From Candidatus Latescibacterota bacterium (GTDB lineage: Bacteria; Latescibacterota; MWCZ01), in the NCBI GenBank assembly GCA_022706085.1, contig JAKJDF010000001.1:462664-526663 (forward strand): a stretch of DNA of 64,000 nucleotides, given 5' to 3'. Made by a program: the position numbers and the translations under genes. Below, piece by piece: positions 1-8,888 of this stretch. The notes below the pieces were generated by a model that made no database searches, was not told where the DNA came from, and worked only from the letters and a program-made list of their open reading frames with translations. The first letter of the stretch is position 1. Every line of letters begins with the position of its first letter.

Positions 1-312
1 GAGAAGGAGTGCGCCGGCAAGGTTTCGCTCTACCGTGGCCCGATTCTGCTCGCGTTTGACCCGCGGTTCAACACGATGGACCCCGAAGAAATACCAACGG
101 TAGATGTGGGCAACATTTCCTACGAGCCGGTGGCGTGGTCAGGGAAGTGGCCGCCGTGGGTTCTTGTCCGCGTCCCGACGGTGGATGGCCGCGAACTGCT
201 TCTGTGCGATTTCGCCGGCGCGGGCAGCACCGGCACGCACTACCGCTCGTGGATTCCGTGCGCGGGCGGGGAGGCGAGGGCGTTCTCACGGGATAAGGCG
301 GTGTGGGTGTAG
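1..312 (+). CDS. GH127/DUF1680-like glycoside hydrolase, C-terminal fragment
   Basis: The reading frame is open from the first base of the window and ends at a TAG, giving about 103 residues of a protein whose start lies outside. The segment KVSLYRGPILLAFD and the closing part GTHYRSWIP resemble the C-terminal beta-sandwich of the DUF1680 / GH127 family (beta-L-arabinofuranosidases and relatives), which carries a conserved V-x-L-x-RGP strand. The catalytic barrel is not in the window, so the substrate cannot be judged. A glycosidase here fits the carbohydrate-active genes that follow. An internal ATG at base 76 could start a shorter product, but the conserved strand upstream of it argues against that. 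Confidence 0.6.
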   Translation, partial: EKECAGKVSLYRGPILLAFDPRFNTMDPEEIPTVDVGNISYEPVAWSGKWPPWVLVRVPTVDGRELLLCDFAGAGSTGTHYRSWIPCAGGEARAFSRDKAVWV

Positions 313-486
313 GGGGGTGGTGATTGGAAAACCGGCCTTCTCTGGACTGCGGCGGCAGGCGGCCGCTTTCAAAGCGCAGGCCAGCCTGCGCACTCCAAAG
401 TTTGCCCGTCGGTGCTTCCGGAACCCCACCTCTGCCTTGCACCCGGCACGCCCCTAATGCGCCTGTCGCGGGCCGTCTCGATACGT

Positions 487-542
487 CGAACCGGTCGCTG
501 AGCCTGTCGAAGCGCGAGCCGGCTTCATCCGCGACCGGTTCG
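487..542. repeat. Inverted repeat with GAGCCTGTCGA core
   Basis: Two 12-base arms, CGAACCGGTCGC (487-498) and GCGACCGGTTCG (531-542), are perfect reverse complements. The CTGAGCCTGTCGAAG core lies at the start of the loop. The same core recurs at 807-821, 13020-13034 (reverse), 38428-38442, 47586-47600 and 47882-47896, so this is one member of a dispersed intergenic family. Confidence 0.8.
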
Positions 543-712
543 CCACTCGACGACCCTCGTGTCAGTGACCAATTTGTGCCCTCGATCGTGCATGAAGGGA
601 GAGTCGTCATTCTGAACGAAGTGAAGAATCTTCTGTTTCAAGTTCCTGGTAAGGCCTGAAGGACGCTCAAAAGTGCAACCCAGGCATCCTCACCGGCACG
701 GCGGGGAAATAT

Positions 713-737
713 GGATTCCCGCCTCCGCGGGAATGAC
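713..737. repeat. Dispersed GGATTCCCGC hairpin repeat (first of seven copies)
   Basis: A short hairpin element with arms ATTCCCGC and GCGGGAAT around a 4-5 base variable centre. Copies are seen here and at 1093-1117, 1315-1339, 14895-14917, 31561-31585, 47522-47546 and 47810-47834, in both orientations and always between genes. The element resembles the widespread REP-like sequences of many bacteria. No transposase gene is present in the window, so movement in trans is an inference. Confidence 0.85.
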
Positions 738-1649
738 GGTGTCACGGATCCGCGGAATGACGACCCCAAGAAGACGGCAAAGCCGAAGGAGCTTCCGACG
801 TGGTCCCTGAGCCTGTCGAAGGGCACGCCCGGCAGATGGGTCGGCGTGGTCTTCCGCCTGCGAAGTGCGGAGAGGTTCTTCGCCGCGCTCAGAATGACGG
901 TTTGGGGCCGCGCGGAAGGCACGAGGGCAGACAAGAATGTCCGCGCCACCGCCGTTTGCAGATGCCTGCAGGCCCCGCCCTGCGAGCCGGGCCAGGGTAT
1001 TTCGCGCCGCTGGTAATGCCCAAAGGGCCGGCGTAGTTCAGCCGGGGGCAACGTCCCGGGCGGAGGGGGCGAAACGCCGGAGAAGGTGGTCTGGATTCCC
1101 GCCTGCGCGGGAATGACGGTATCAGAGATACGCCGGAATGACGAACAAAAGGGGGCAAGCAGAAAAGAAGAGGACCCGACAGAGCGGGTCCCTCCAGGGG
1201 TGTGGTGTGGGCGTTTTCGCAAATCGCGTGGTCCCTGAGCCTGCTGGTGCTTCGTGTGGCTATTGCGGTGGTCTCGGCGATACCGCCCTACGTTGCGCGC
1301 GCGGGCAAAAAGCTGTCATTCCCGCGAAGGCGGGAATCCCGTGGCGGGGCTCCTCGATACACCGTTCCATCCGCTCCGCGTCTGGCACGGCACTCGGAGT
1401 CCCGCGTGGTGGGCTACCCCGCCTCCAGCCCTGCGCCGCGTTTCGACAGGCTGCCGCCCGCGGGAGCACGCTCAGGGATCTCGCTGACTTCGCCACCGTG
1501 TGCACGCGGGAAAACCCAGCCATGGGGACGACACAGGGCGGCGGTCTCGGCGAGACCGCCCTACCCTGTTTTCGCGCGGCGTTTCGATAGGCTGCCGCCC
1601 GCGGGAGCACGCTCAACGACCGCGCGGGTTCTGGCATCCGCGCAGTATG

Positions 1650-2696
1650 CTATTCTGCTGCCAGCTTCTTCCGCAGCTCCTCCGGCACATGCGCCGCGTA
1701 CACGTGCGGGACGCCGGTGCGGTCGGAGTTGAACAGCACCTCTTTGCCACCGGGGCCGACGCACGGGTGCGGGTGCGACCAGCCGGGGTGGCTGTTGCTG
1801 CTCATTGAGGCGCACAGCTTCGCCTTCTTCTTCGTCTTCACGTTGATGATCCAGAGACCTTCATCCGGCCAGTTGGTGTCGGAGACGATCCATTCGCCGG
1901 TAGGGTCGCAGCCCGGGTGCCAGAAGTAGGGTCCCTCGGCGATGGTTTCCACCGGCCCGCCTGCCTGGTCGCACATGGTGATTCTGTTCACGCCGTAGAC
2001 GCTCGCCGTGTAGATCTTGCCCGTGGGGCCGAGCCAGGCGGAGTGGCCGTTGTGCTGGTCGAGCGGGATTTCGTGCTCGCCGGAACCGTTTAGCTTCACG
2101 ATGCGGGGCAGGCGGGGGCCGTAGTAGAAGGCAGTTTCGCCCTTGCCCGGCTCGATCTGGAGGTGCGGGGTGCCGTAGTCGGTGCGGACGGTCCACGCCT
2201 TGCCTTCGGGTATGGAGACGAGGCCGATCTGCTGGCCTGCGCCGTCCACGGAGGCGAACATGCAGAGGAGCTTGCCGTCGTCCGTCATGGTGGCGTTGCC
2301 GCCCGCGTGGACGCCCTTGGCGAACCGGGCCACCTCGCGCGCCTCGCCGGTGTTGATATCCTGCGCGTAGACGACGCGACCTGAGGCGTAGTAGGCGAAC
2401 TGCCCCTGCGGGCTCAGGGCGATGCCGTCCACCGCGTCGCCGTCGGTTAGCTGACGGAGGTTGTCGCCATCGGTGTCAATGGCGTAGAGGTCGTTCAGTC
2501 CGGCGCGGTTGGCGGTGGTGTTGGAGAGGAACAGCACCGTTTTGCAGTCGGGCGTGAACGAGCGCGAATGGAAGTAGAGGTTCTGGTGGACGGTGGGGAA
2601 CGACGTGAGCTGAGTGATCTTCACGCCTGTGCCGGGATCGATGATGTGTGCGCGTTCCTTCGTATACGAGCGAAAGAAGCCTGGTACCAGTGCCAT
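1650..2696 (-). CDS. PL22 oligogalacturonate-lyase-like beta-propeller protein (paralogue A)
   Basis: The 348-residue product is built of repeated TolB/WD-like strands and ends in the block typical of PL22 oligogalacturonate lyases: FWHPGCDP near residue 260, SDTNWPD (272-278), SHPHP (307-311) and FNSDRTG (322-328). In the characterised Yersinia enzyme the equivalent histidines bind the catalytic Mn2+. The start chosen (MALVPGFF) fits the family length; the frame stays open further upstream but without homology. No signal peptide is visible, so a cytoplasmic site is likely, where such enzymes split short uronate oligomers. It lies 41 bp downstream of a second paralogue. Substrate is inferred: many distant relatives act on something other than pectin fragments. 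Confidence 0.72.
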   Translation of the reverse strand: MALVPGFFRSYTKERAHIIDPGTGVKITQLTSFPTVHQNLYFHSRSFTPDCKTVLFLSNTTANRAGLNDLYAIDTDGDNLRQLTDGDAVDGIALSPQGQFAYYASGRVVYAQDINTGEAREVARFAKGVHAGGNATMTDDGKLLCMFASVDGAGQQIGLVSIPEGKAWTVRTDYGTPHLQIEPGKGETAFYYGPRLPRIVKLNGSGEHEIPLDQHNGHSAWLGPTGKIYTASVYGVNRITMCDQAGGPVETIAEGPYFWHPGCDPTGEWIVSDTNWPDEGLWIINVKTKKKAKLCASMSSNSHPGWSHPHPCVGPGGKEVLFNSDRTGVPHVYAAHVPEELRKKLAAE

Positions 2697-2737
2697 TCTG
2701 CGTGCTCCTGACGGTGTGGGGTGGAACAAACTCTGAG

Positions 2738-3826
2738 CTAGATAACCTTCCCCGGCCAGCGCTGGCGCTGGGTCAGCGCGCCGGTTTCGAGTTCGGTGCG
2801 GATCGTATCGGGAATTGCCGCGAGATAGATCTGCGGCACCCCGGTTCTGTCGGAGTTGAACAGGACGTGCGTCCCCGCGCGGTTGAACGAGGGGTGCGGG
2901 TGCGCGTGCTGCGGGTCCGAGTTGGTGCCCAGCGATTTGCACAAGCAGGCATAGCGTCCGCTTTCGACGTGCACGAGCTGGATGCCGACATCGGGCCAGT
3001 TGGTGTCGGAGGCGATCCATTTCCCGTCGAGGCTCGAGGCGGTATGCCAGAAGGATGATCCTCCGGCAACGATCCGGAGTTCGGTCTCATCGGACGCGAT
3101 ACTGCCGATGCCCCGCGCCGGCGCGGCCAGAGGGCCCTGCACGCGGCCGGTTCTTCCGAGCCACGATCTGTGCGCGAACCGTTGGAAGGGGAACGCGCGA
3201 AGGTTGCCGCCATCGAAATCGCAGATCTGGATGCGGCCGGGGTCGTCCGGGTCGAGGCTCCGGTTGAACGTGAATTGCGTGCCGGCCGGATCGGCGTTGA
3301 CGTGGTTGACCGGAATGCCTCGCAGCATGACCGTCACGTCGGAACCATCCGTCGCAAACCGGACGATGGCCTTGTCGCCGCTGCGAAGGGCAGCGACGGT
3401 GAAGAAGAACCTGTCGTCGCCGGAAAGGCTGCTGGAAGCACCTTCCACAACGTCGTCACAGCGGGCAATTTCGGTCTCCTCGAGCGTGTCCACGTCGAGC
3501 CGGATGAGGACGTTTCGTCGCAGGCCGAAGACGGAACGGGTGGTCCATGCGGGAACGGGGTGCTCAAGGGGGTGTTGCTCATCCGTCAGCTGCGTCAGGT
3601 TGCGCCCGTCGACGTCCACGCGGAAGAGCTCCATGGGCGCGCCTCGCCCGGGAAATCGTTGCGAGTGGAAGATGATGGTCCGGTCGTCACACAGGAACGA
3701 CTGCAGCTCGAAGTAGAGCTTGGCGCTGGCGTTCTGCGCGGCAGTGAGCTGCAGGATGAACGTGCAGGTGACCGGGTCGGTCATTTCGACGACTTCACGG
3801 CCGTATGTGGTGCCTCGTGCGAACAT
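2738..3826 (-). CDS. PL22 oligogalacturonate-lyase-like beta-propeller protein (paralogue B)
   Basis: A 362-residue propeller protein with the same C-terminal signature as its neighbours: SFWHTASS, SDTNWPDVG (273-281), SDPQHAHPHPSFN (residues 301-313, including a Gln two residues before the first of the histidines) and FNSDRTGVPQIYLA (323-336). The Gln plus paired His matches the metal site described for PL22. The ATG has a GGAG six bases upstream. It is most similar to the next gene upstream, over its whole length including the QRW-GKVI tail, so the two arose by tandem duplication. No secretion signal. Likely co-transcribed with both flanking paralogues (gaps 41 and 22 bp). Confidence 0.75.
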   Translation of the reverse strand: MFARGTTYGREVVEMTDPVTCTFILQLTAAQNASAKLYFELQSFLCDDRTIIFHSQRFPGRGAPMELFRVDVDGRNLTQLTDEQHPLEHPVPAWTTRSVFGLRRNVLIRLDVDTLEETEIARCDDVVEGASSSLSGDDRFFFTVAALRSGDKAIVRFATDGSDVTVMLRGIPVNHVNADPAGTQFTFNRSLDPDDPGRIQICDFDGGNLRAFPFQRFAHRSWLGRTGRVQGPLAAPARGIGSIASDETELRIVAGGSSFWHTASSLDGKWIASDTNWPDVGIQLVHVESGRYACLCKSLGTNSDPQHAHPHPSFNRAGTHVLFNSDRTGVPQIYLAAIPDTIRTELETGALTQRQRWPGKVI

Positions 3827-3848
3827 CTTTCGCTCCGCAAGTGCCAGA

Positions 3849-4931
3849 TCAGATTACCTTGCCAACCCAGCGTTGCCGATGGGTGAGCGCGCCGGTTTCC
3901 AGCTCGTGCCGAATTGTGTCGGGGATAGTGGCGAGGTAGATCTGCGGCACGCCGGTGCGGTCGGAGTTGAACACGACCTGTGTGCCGGTGCGGTTGAACG
4001 ACGGATGCGGATGCGTCCAGTCGCCGTTGCTGCCGAGCGATTTGCACAGGCAGGCGTAACGGCCCGATTCCACGTGGATGAGCTGGATGCCGACATCTGG
4101 CCAGTTGGTGTCGGCGACGATCCACTTGGCGTCGAGGCTGCCGGCAGAGTGCCAGAAATAGACGCCGGATGCGATGGGTGTGGGCTCTGTTTCGTCGGAG
4201 GCGATGGCCATGATGGCGTGGCCCGGCGGCAACAGCGTGCCCTGCATGCGGCCTGTACGTCCCAGCCAGGCGCAGTGCGCGAACTGCTGGAAGGGGAAAT
4301 GCCGCAGCCCGGTGCCGTCGTTATTGCACACCATGACGCCCTGTGGGTGCTCAGGAGTGCCTTTCGCGGCGAAGGTGAACTCCGGCTTGCCCGGGTTGGC
4401 CACGATGTGATTGTAGGGCAAGCCGTGGCACATCACCTCAACGCCCGAGCCGTCCGTCGCGAGGCGGGCAATGGCGCTTCTGCCGTCCTTCAGGGAGCAT
4501 ACGGCAATGAAATACTTGTCGTCACCGGAGAGGGTGCATGCGCCGAAGCCGGTTGCCTCGTCGCAGCGGTTCAGCTCGGTTTCCTCGAGCGTATCGGGGT
4601 TCAGGCTCAGAAGTACATTCCCGCGGAAGCCGTAGATGATCCGCTTATCCCACGAGGGGATCGGGTGGCCCAGCGGGTGTTCCTCGTCCGTCAACTGGGT
4701 CATGTTGCGGCCGTCAATGTCCACGCGGAACAGGTCGTACGGCATGCCGCGGCCGGGGGCGCGCTGAGAGAGGAAAATGAGCGTCTTGTCGTCGCACAGA
4801 AACGACTGGTGTTCGAAGTACAGGTTGGTGCTGAAGTTCTGTGCGGCGGTCAGTTGCAGGATAAATGCGCCGGTGACTGGATCGGTCATTTCCACAGTTT
4901 CGCGTCCGAAGGTTCTTCCCCGCTTCGACAT
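3849..4931 (-). CDS. PL22 oligogalacturonate-lyase-like beta-propeller protein (paralogue C)
   Basis: 360 residues, nearly co-linear with paralogue B: FLCDDKTLIFLSQR near the N-terminus, VYFWHSAGSLDAKWIV, ADTNWPDVG, HPHPSFN and FNSDRTGVPQIYLA. The Gln just before the HPHP in paralogue B is replaced here (GDWTHPHP), so the metal site differs by one predicted ligand. AAAGGA precedes the ATG at normal spacing. The gene begins 12 bp downstream of a UroD-like gene on the same strand, which makes one five-gene minus-strand transcript (two UroD-like, three PL22-like) plausible. Function as an intracellular lyase on short uronate oligomers is an inference from the family. Confidence 0.75.
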   Translation of the reverse strand: MSKRGRTFGRETVEMTDPVTGAFILQLTAAQNFSTNLYFEHQSFLCDDKTLIFLSQRAPGRGMPYDLFRVDIDGRNMTQLTDEEHPLGHPIPSWDKRIIYGFRGNVLLSLNPDTLEETELNRCDEATGFGACTLSGDDKYFIAVCSLKDGRSAIARLATDGSGVEVMCHGLPYNHIVANPGKPEFTFAAKGTPEHPQGVMVCNNDGTGLRHFPFQQFAHCAWLGRTGRMQGTLLPPGHAIMAIASDETEPTPIASGVYFWHSAGSLDAKWIVADTNWPDVGIQLIHVESGRYACLCKSLGSNGDWTHPHPSFNRTGTQVVFNSDRTGVPQIYLATIPDTIRHELETGALTHRQRWVGKVI

Positions 4932-4943
4932 GCTTTTGTCCTT

Positions 4944-6014
4944 TCAGTCGTATGATCCCAGTATTTTGGCAAGGTTCACGAACTCTTTGAACTGATCCAG
5001 GCTCACGCTCTGGGGCACAGAGTGATCGGAGGCGATCACGTACCCGCCGTCCTGCTTCATGACCGGAATGACGCGGCGCATTTCTGCGTGGAGCGCGTCA
5101 GGATCCGTGAAATTCACGGCATTGATTCCGCCCTGAAAGGCCAGCCTGTCGCCGTACTGCTTCTTGAGCGCGATCGGGTCCATACCGGCTTTCACTTCGA
5201 GCGGATTCAGCATGTCGACGCCGATTTCGATGAGGTCGGGTATGAAGGGGTTGATGTCGCCGCAGGCATGGAGAAACACTTTCAGCCCTCTGGCGTGGGC
5301 CCATTCCGCGGCCCGACGGTGAGCCGGTTTGATGAGTTGCCGGTACATCGGCAATGAGAAGAACTGATGCTGTTTGTAGCCCATGTCGTCGGGCCACATG
5401 ATCGCATCGAAATGGTAGCCCGCCTTCCAGACCACCTCGTAGAGATCGATCGCTAGTTCGAGCTCCGTGGTGATGATGTCGCTGATCCATTCGGGGTCGT
5501 CCACCATCGCCATGAGCGTCTGCTGCGTTCCGATGAACCCTGAGTGCGTCACATCAAACCCGAAGAGGAGCGAGGCGTAGATCCACCTGCCTTCCTCCCG
5601 CCATTTCGCGAAGTCCCGCCGAAGTTGCGCCCAGTCGATTCTATCAGGATCGGGTTTCATCCGGGCTTTCGCACGGAGCCACGTATCCCGGTCAGTTACC
5701 TCGAATCGAAGAAACTCGGGTACTCCGCCGGCGTGTTTCCAGCATTTTCTTGTCGCCCCCCACGGGCTCGTCGAAATGATGTATTCCTCCGTCTCCTCGA
5801 GGACCTGTTCGGGGAAGCGGGGGCTGTTATCAACGGTGATCGAGGCAAACCGGTCGAGGCCGAAGAATTCCTGCCACGCGACGTTTTCAGGGAGGCCCTC
5901 CCGGCGCCACCGCTCCACCGTTGAGGGCCATGCCAGATCGGTGACGGGTACGCGATCGGCTTCGCGGTGCCCGTACATGCGCGTCATCCGCTCGTGTGTC
6001 GTCATCTCCCTCAT
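4944..6014 (-). CDS. Uroporphyrinogen decarboxylase (UroD)-fold methyltransferase-like protein 1
   Basis: A 356-residue UroD-fold protein. Relatives outside haem synthesis (MtaA, MtbA, CmuA types) move methyl groups between corrinoid proteins and acceptors. Visible are MTTHERMTRMYGHREADRVPV at the start, the barrel strand DAIMWPDDMGYK, and LKVFLHACGD near residue 245, whose His-x-Cys-Gly matches two zinc ligands of the methyltransferase group. The usual third ligand, a Cys in a G-C-x-x-P motif near the C-terminus, is missing: the place is taken by SDHSVP. It does not look like true HemE. No corrinoid protein or CoM-related gene is nearby. It forms a tandem pair with the next gene upstream, so demethylation of methylated sugars or uronates is only a guess. 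Confidence 0.72.
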   Translation of the reverse strand: MREMTTHERMTRMYGHREADRVPVTDLAWPSTVERWRREGLPENVAWQEFFGLDRFASITVDNSPRFPEQVLEETEEYIISTSPWGATRKCWKHAGGVPEFLRFEVTDRDTWLRAKARMKPDPDRIDWAQLRRDFAKWREEGRWIYASLLFGFDVTHSGFIGTQQTLMAMVDDPEWISDIITTELELAIDLYEVVWKAGYHFDAIMWPDDMGYKQHQFFSLPMYRQLIKPAHRRAAEWAHARGLKVFLHACGDINPFIPDLIEIGVDMLNPLEVKAGMDPIALKKQYGDRLAFQGGINAVNFTDPDALHAEMRRVIPVMKQDGGYVIASDHSVPQSVSLDQFKEFVNLAKILGSYD

Positions 6015-6055
6015 GCAGTTTCGATCCCCCGCAGGGTACCTCGCCCGGTGGCGTT

Positions 6056-7126
6056 CTATTCGTACGAGCCCAGTTCCTTTGCCAGCCGGACGAACGTTTT
6101 GAAATCTTCGAAGCTTACGCTATCCGGCACGGAATGGTCGGAGCTGATCACGTACCCGCCATTTTCCTTCATGACGGGGATCACGCGTTTCATTTCGGCG
6201 AACAGGGCATCCGGATCCGTGAAATTGACGGCGTTGATGCCTCCGTGGAAGGCGAGTCTGTCTCCGTACTGCTTTTTGAGCGCGACCGGGTCCATGCCTG
6301 CCTTCACTTCCAGCGGGTTCAGCATGTCGATGCCCAGTTCTATGAGGTCGGGGATAAAGGTGTGAACGTCGCCGCAGGAGTGGAGGTGCACTTTGAGGCC
6401 TTTCGCGTGCGCCCATTCCGCCGCCCGCTGGTGCACCGGTTTGATAAGCTGCCGGTACATCGGCAACGAAAAGAACGTGTGCTGTTTGTAGCCCATGTCA
6501 TCCGGCCAGCCGATGGCGTCGAACCGGTAGCCTTCGTCCCACACCATCTGAAACAGCGCCAGGTCGAGTTCCAGCTCATGGTTGAGGATATCGGCGATCC
6601 ATTCGGGGTCCTCCACCATGGCCATAAGTACTTTCGCGGTGCCGATGAACCATGAGTGGGTCACGTCAAATCCGAACCAGAAGCCGGCGGTGATCCAGCG
6701 GCCTTCCTCGCGCCATTTTTTGTAGTTTTGTTCAAGATGCGCCCAGTTAACGCGGTCGCGCGTGGGCTGCATGCGGGCTTTCGCTTCGCGCCAGGTACCC
6801 CAGTCTTTCACCCTGAAGTCAAGAAATTCCGGGACGCCGCCCGCGTGTTTCCAGTTTTTCGAGGTGGCACCCCACGGGCTGACCGCAATCGTGTATTCCT
6901 CGGTTTCTTCGATCACGCGGGACGGGAAACGGGGACTGTTATCCGCGCCAATTCCGGCGAATTTGTCGAGGCCGAAGTAGTGGTCCCACGGGATGTCGGT
7001 CGGCAGACCTTCGCGGTGCCAGCGTTCCAGCGTAGAGCCCCATGGTCCATCGGTAACCGGAACGCGGTCTGCTTCCCGGTGCTCGTACATGCGCTTCATG
7101 CGTTCCCAGGTTGTCATCTCTTCCAT
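6056..7126 (-). CDS. UroD-fold methyltransferase-like protein 2
   Basis: 356 residues, same length and co-linear with the downstream paralogue: MTTWERMKRMYEHREADRVPV, the DAIGWPDDMGYKQH strand, LKVHLHSCGD (His-x-Cys-Gly) and a C-terminal SDHSVPDSVS where a zinc-binding Cys would be expected in MtaA-type enzymes. The ATG used (MEEMTTWERM) was picked because it gives the paralogue's exact length; the frame is open about 30 codons further. It heads a five-gene minus-strand run and is divergent from pyruvate kinase, with an inverted repeat in the shared upstream region. Enzymatic activity is inferred from the fold; the retained pair of metal ligands suggests it is not a dead copy. Confidence 0.72.
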   Translation of the reverse strand: MEEMTTWERMKRMYEHREADRVPVTDGPWGSTLERWHREGLPTDIPWDHYFGLDKFAGIGADNSPRFPSRVIEETEEYTIAVSPWGATSKNWKHAGGVPEFLDFRVKDWGTWREAKARMQPTRDRVNWAHLEQNYKKWREEGRWITAGFWFGFDVTHSWFIGTAKVLMAMVEDPEWIADILNHELELDLALFQMVWDEGYRFDAIGWPDDMGYKQHTFFSLPMYRQLIKPVHQRAAEWAHAKGLKVHLHSCGDVHTFIPDLIELGIDMLNPLEVKAGMDPVALKKQYGDRLAFHGGINAVNFTDPDALFAEMKRVIPVMKENGGYVISSDHSVPDSVSFEDFKTFVRLAKELGSYE

Positions 7127-7226
7127 GTTCGCAGTTCTCCCTGAGGCGGGATCGGAGGTGCGTGGTTCGTGGCCGAATGCCGGGAAGAAAAGATATCTGC
7201 CGTTCCGGCAAGACCAAACCAACCTT

Positions 7227-7250
7227 GTAAGACGGGACGGTGCGTCTTAC
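7227..7250. promoter_or_regulatory. Inverted repeat between divergent genes
   Basis: GTAAGAC (7227-7233) and GTCTTAC (7244-7250) form perfect 7-base arms around ten bases, midway between the divergent UroD-like gene and pyruvate kinase. The placement fits an operator. There is no T-run after either arm, so a terminator is less likely. No regulator for it is evident. Confidence 0.4.
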
Positions 7251-7354
7251 TTTGTGAACCGATAGCGTACCCGGCCCACTCACAAAAAACACATCCAAGA
7301 GCCTTACTCTGAAGGGACGACACGCATGCTGGATTCTGCAGCAGGAAAGGACCA

Positions 7355-8773
7355 ATGATCCGTCGAACCAAGATTGTCTGCACGATTGGCCCACAAACGG
7401 CCTCGATTGAACAACTTCGCGCGCTGGTTGATGCCGGGATGAATGTAGCGCGCGTGAATTTCTCGCACGGCACGCACGAAAGACACCGGTCTGTCATAAG
7501 GGCAGTTCGTACGTTGCGAGGGCAGTACGGCGAACCGATAGGGGTGCTGGCGGACCTTTCAGGGCCGAAAATCCGCCTGGGGAAACTACCCGGCGGCTCG
7601 TGCGAGGTGGAGACCGGCCAGACGATCATTCTTACCCGCGATACCGGGGGAGAATGCGGCGACCGGTTCCCGATCAACTACCCCTATCTTTCCGAGGACG
7701 TGAAGGTCGGCGACTCGGTGGTGATGAACGATGGCGATGTGAGCGCACGGGTGACGGACATCCGTGGCGGGGACGTGGTCTGTCTGGTGGAAGACGGCGG
7801 TATGCTGGGGGATAACAAAGGGGTCAATTTCCCGGACTCCGCGCTCCGCGTGGACGCGATCACGGAGAAGGATCGACGCGATGTGCGTTTCGCGCTGGAA
7901 GAGAAGGTTGATTTTCTCGCGCTTTCATTCGTGCGGAGACCGGAGGACATTGTTTCACTGCGCCGACTGGTTGCGGGAGGCCCGCACACACCGAGGATTG
8001 TCGCCAAGATCGAGAAGCGGGAGGCGCTGGAGAACTTCGGTGCCATACTCGCCGAGGCTGACGGCATCATGGTGGCGCGGGGGGATCTCGGCCTGGAGAC
8101 CGAACTGGCGCGCGTGCCGATGGTGCAGAAGGACCTGATCGCCCGGGCGCGCGCCGCGGGAAAGCCTGTCATCACGGCGACGCAGATGCTGGAATCCATG
8201 ATTGTGAACCCGGTGCCGACGCGGGCCGAGGTTGCCGACGTGGCGAACGCCATTCTCGATGGCACCGACGCGGTGATGTTGAGCGGGGAGACCGCGGTGG
8301 GACGTTTCCCGGTTGACACGGTGCGCATGATGGCGCGGATTGCCGCCGCGACGGAAGCGGCGCACCAGCCTGCCAATGGCTTCCGGCGGAACGCGGACAG
8401 AGGTGTGTTGACCCCATCGGAGGCGATCGGCCAGAGCACTGCCCAGATGGCGTGGGACCTGCACGTGGTAGCGATCGTAGTGTGCACGGATTCGGGCAAG
8501 ACCGGCCGGGTGGTCAGCCGTTTCCGGCCTGCGATCCCCATCGTAGCCGCAACGCCGAACGAAGAGGTTGCCCGCCAGTTGACGCTTTCATGGGGAGTTG
8601 TTCCGGCGCTTCTGGAACCGATCACCTCTACCGACGAGCTGATCGCGCACGCCTTTGCCACGGTGAAGGGCACAGGAATTGCCAAAAATGGTGACCAGGT
8701 AGTGATTACTGCCGGCATCCCGTTCGGCGGGGGAGGTATGACGAACCTTCTGCTTGTCCAACAGATCGCCTGA
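7355..8773 (+). CDS. pyk: Pyruvate kinase
   Basis: Converts phosphoenolpyruvate and ADP to pyruvate and ATP, the last step of glycolysis, in the cytoplasm. The 472-residue product has the family's usual length and runs through all landmarks: RRTKIVCTIGP at the N-terminus, NVARVNFSHG, the B-domain beginning near residue 70, IVAKIEKREALENF with the catalytic Lys, MVARGDLGLE, TATQMLESM, GTDAVMLSGETA, and a C-terminal alpha/beta domain ending GDQVVITAGIPFG. AGGAAAGG lies just upstream of the ATG. It is a single plus-strand gene, divergent from the UroD-like operon. Identification is firm. Confidence 0.97.
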   Translation: MIRRTKIVCTIGPQTASIEQLRALVDAGMNVARVNFSHGTHERHRSVIRAVRTLRGQYGEPIGVLADLSGPKIRLGKLPGGSCEVETGQTIILTRDTGGECGDRFPINYPYLSEDVKVGDSVVMNDGDVSARVTDIRGGDVVCLVEDGGMLGDNKGVNFPDSALRVDAITEKDRRDVRFALEEKVDFLALSFVRRPEDIVSLRRLVAGGPHTPRIVAKIEKREALENFGAILAEADGIMVARGDLGLETELARVPMVQKDLIARARAAGKPVITATQMLESMIVNPVPTRAEVADVANAILDGTDAVMLSGETAVGRFPVDTVRMMARIAAATEAAHQPANGFRRNADRGVLTPSEAIGQSTAQMAWDLHVVAIVVCTDSGKTGRVVSRFRPAIPIVAATPNEEVARQLTLSWGVVPALLEPITSTDELIAHAFATVKGTGIAKNGDQVVITAGIPFGGGGMTNLLLVQQIA

Positions 8774-8888
8774 CTGCGGGCGCGTGGAAAAACTTGGCGT
8801 GCACTTGCACTTGCGACATGTATTTTCGTACTCTCACACTCGTGAAAAGCCGGCATCGGGTTGAACGTTTCTCCAAGGGGACACGAGA

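Larger units (their letters stand above)
313..1649. other. Gene-free repeat-rich region
   Basis: I see no convincing gene in these 1.3 kb. The stretch is filled with dispersed repeats: a GC-rich element ending in CACTCCAAAG (about 348-401), an inverted repeat around CTGAGCCTGTCGAAG (487-542, second core copy at 807-821), three copies of the GGATTCCCGC / GCGGGAATGAC hairpin (713-737, 1093-1117, 1315-1339), and two near-copies of a block with a GGCGGTCTCG / CGAGACCGCC palindrome (about 1265-1293 and 1540-1564), each followed by a shared TTTCGA-x-AGGCTGCCGCCCGC segment (about 1440 and 1583). Open frames here run through the repeats and have no family resemblance. Confidence 0.7.

Noticed and set aside
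638..1222. A 194-codon minus-strand frame in the left repeat region
   Set aside because: Its repeated IPAQAGIQ and SFPRRRES stretches are translations of the dispersed hairpin repeat, not protein evolution.
8793..8815. Second sigma-54-like site upstream of the lipoprotein gene
   Set aside because: TTGGCGTGCACTTGCA looks similar, but the GG-to-GC distance is one base too short and the -24 box is imperfect; sigma-54 tolerates no spacing change.
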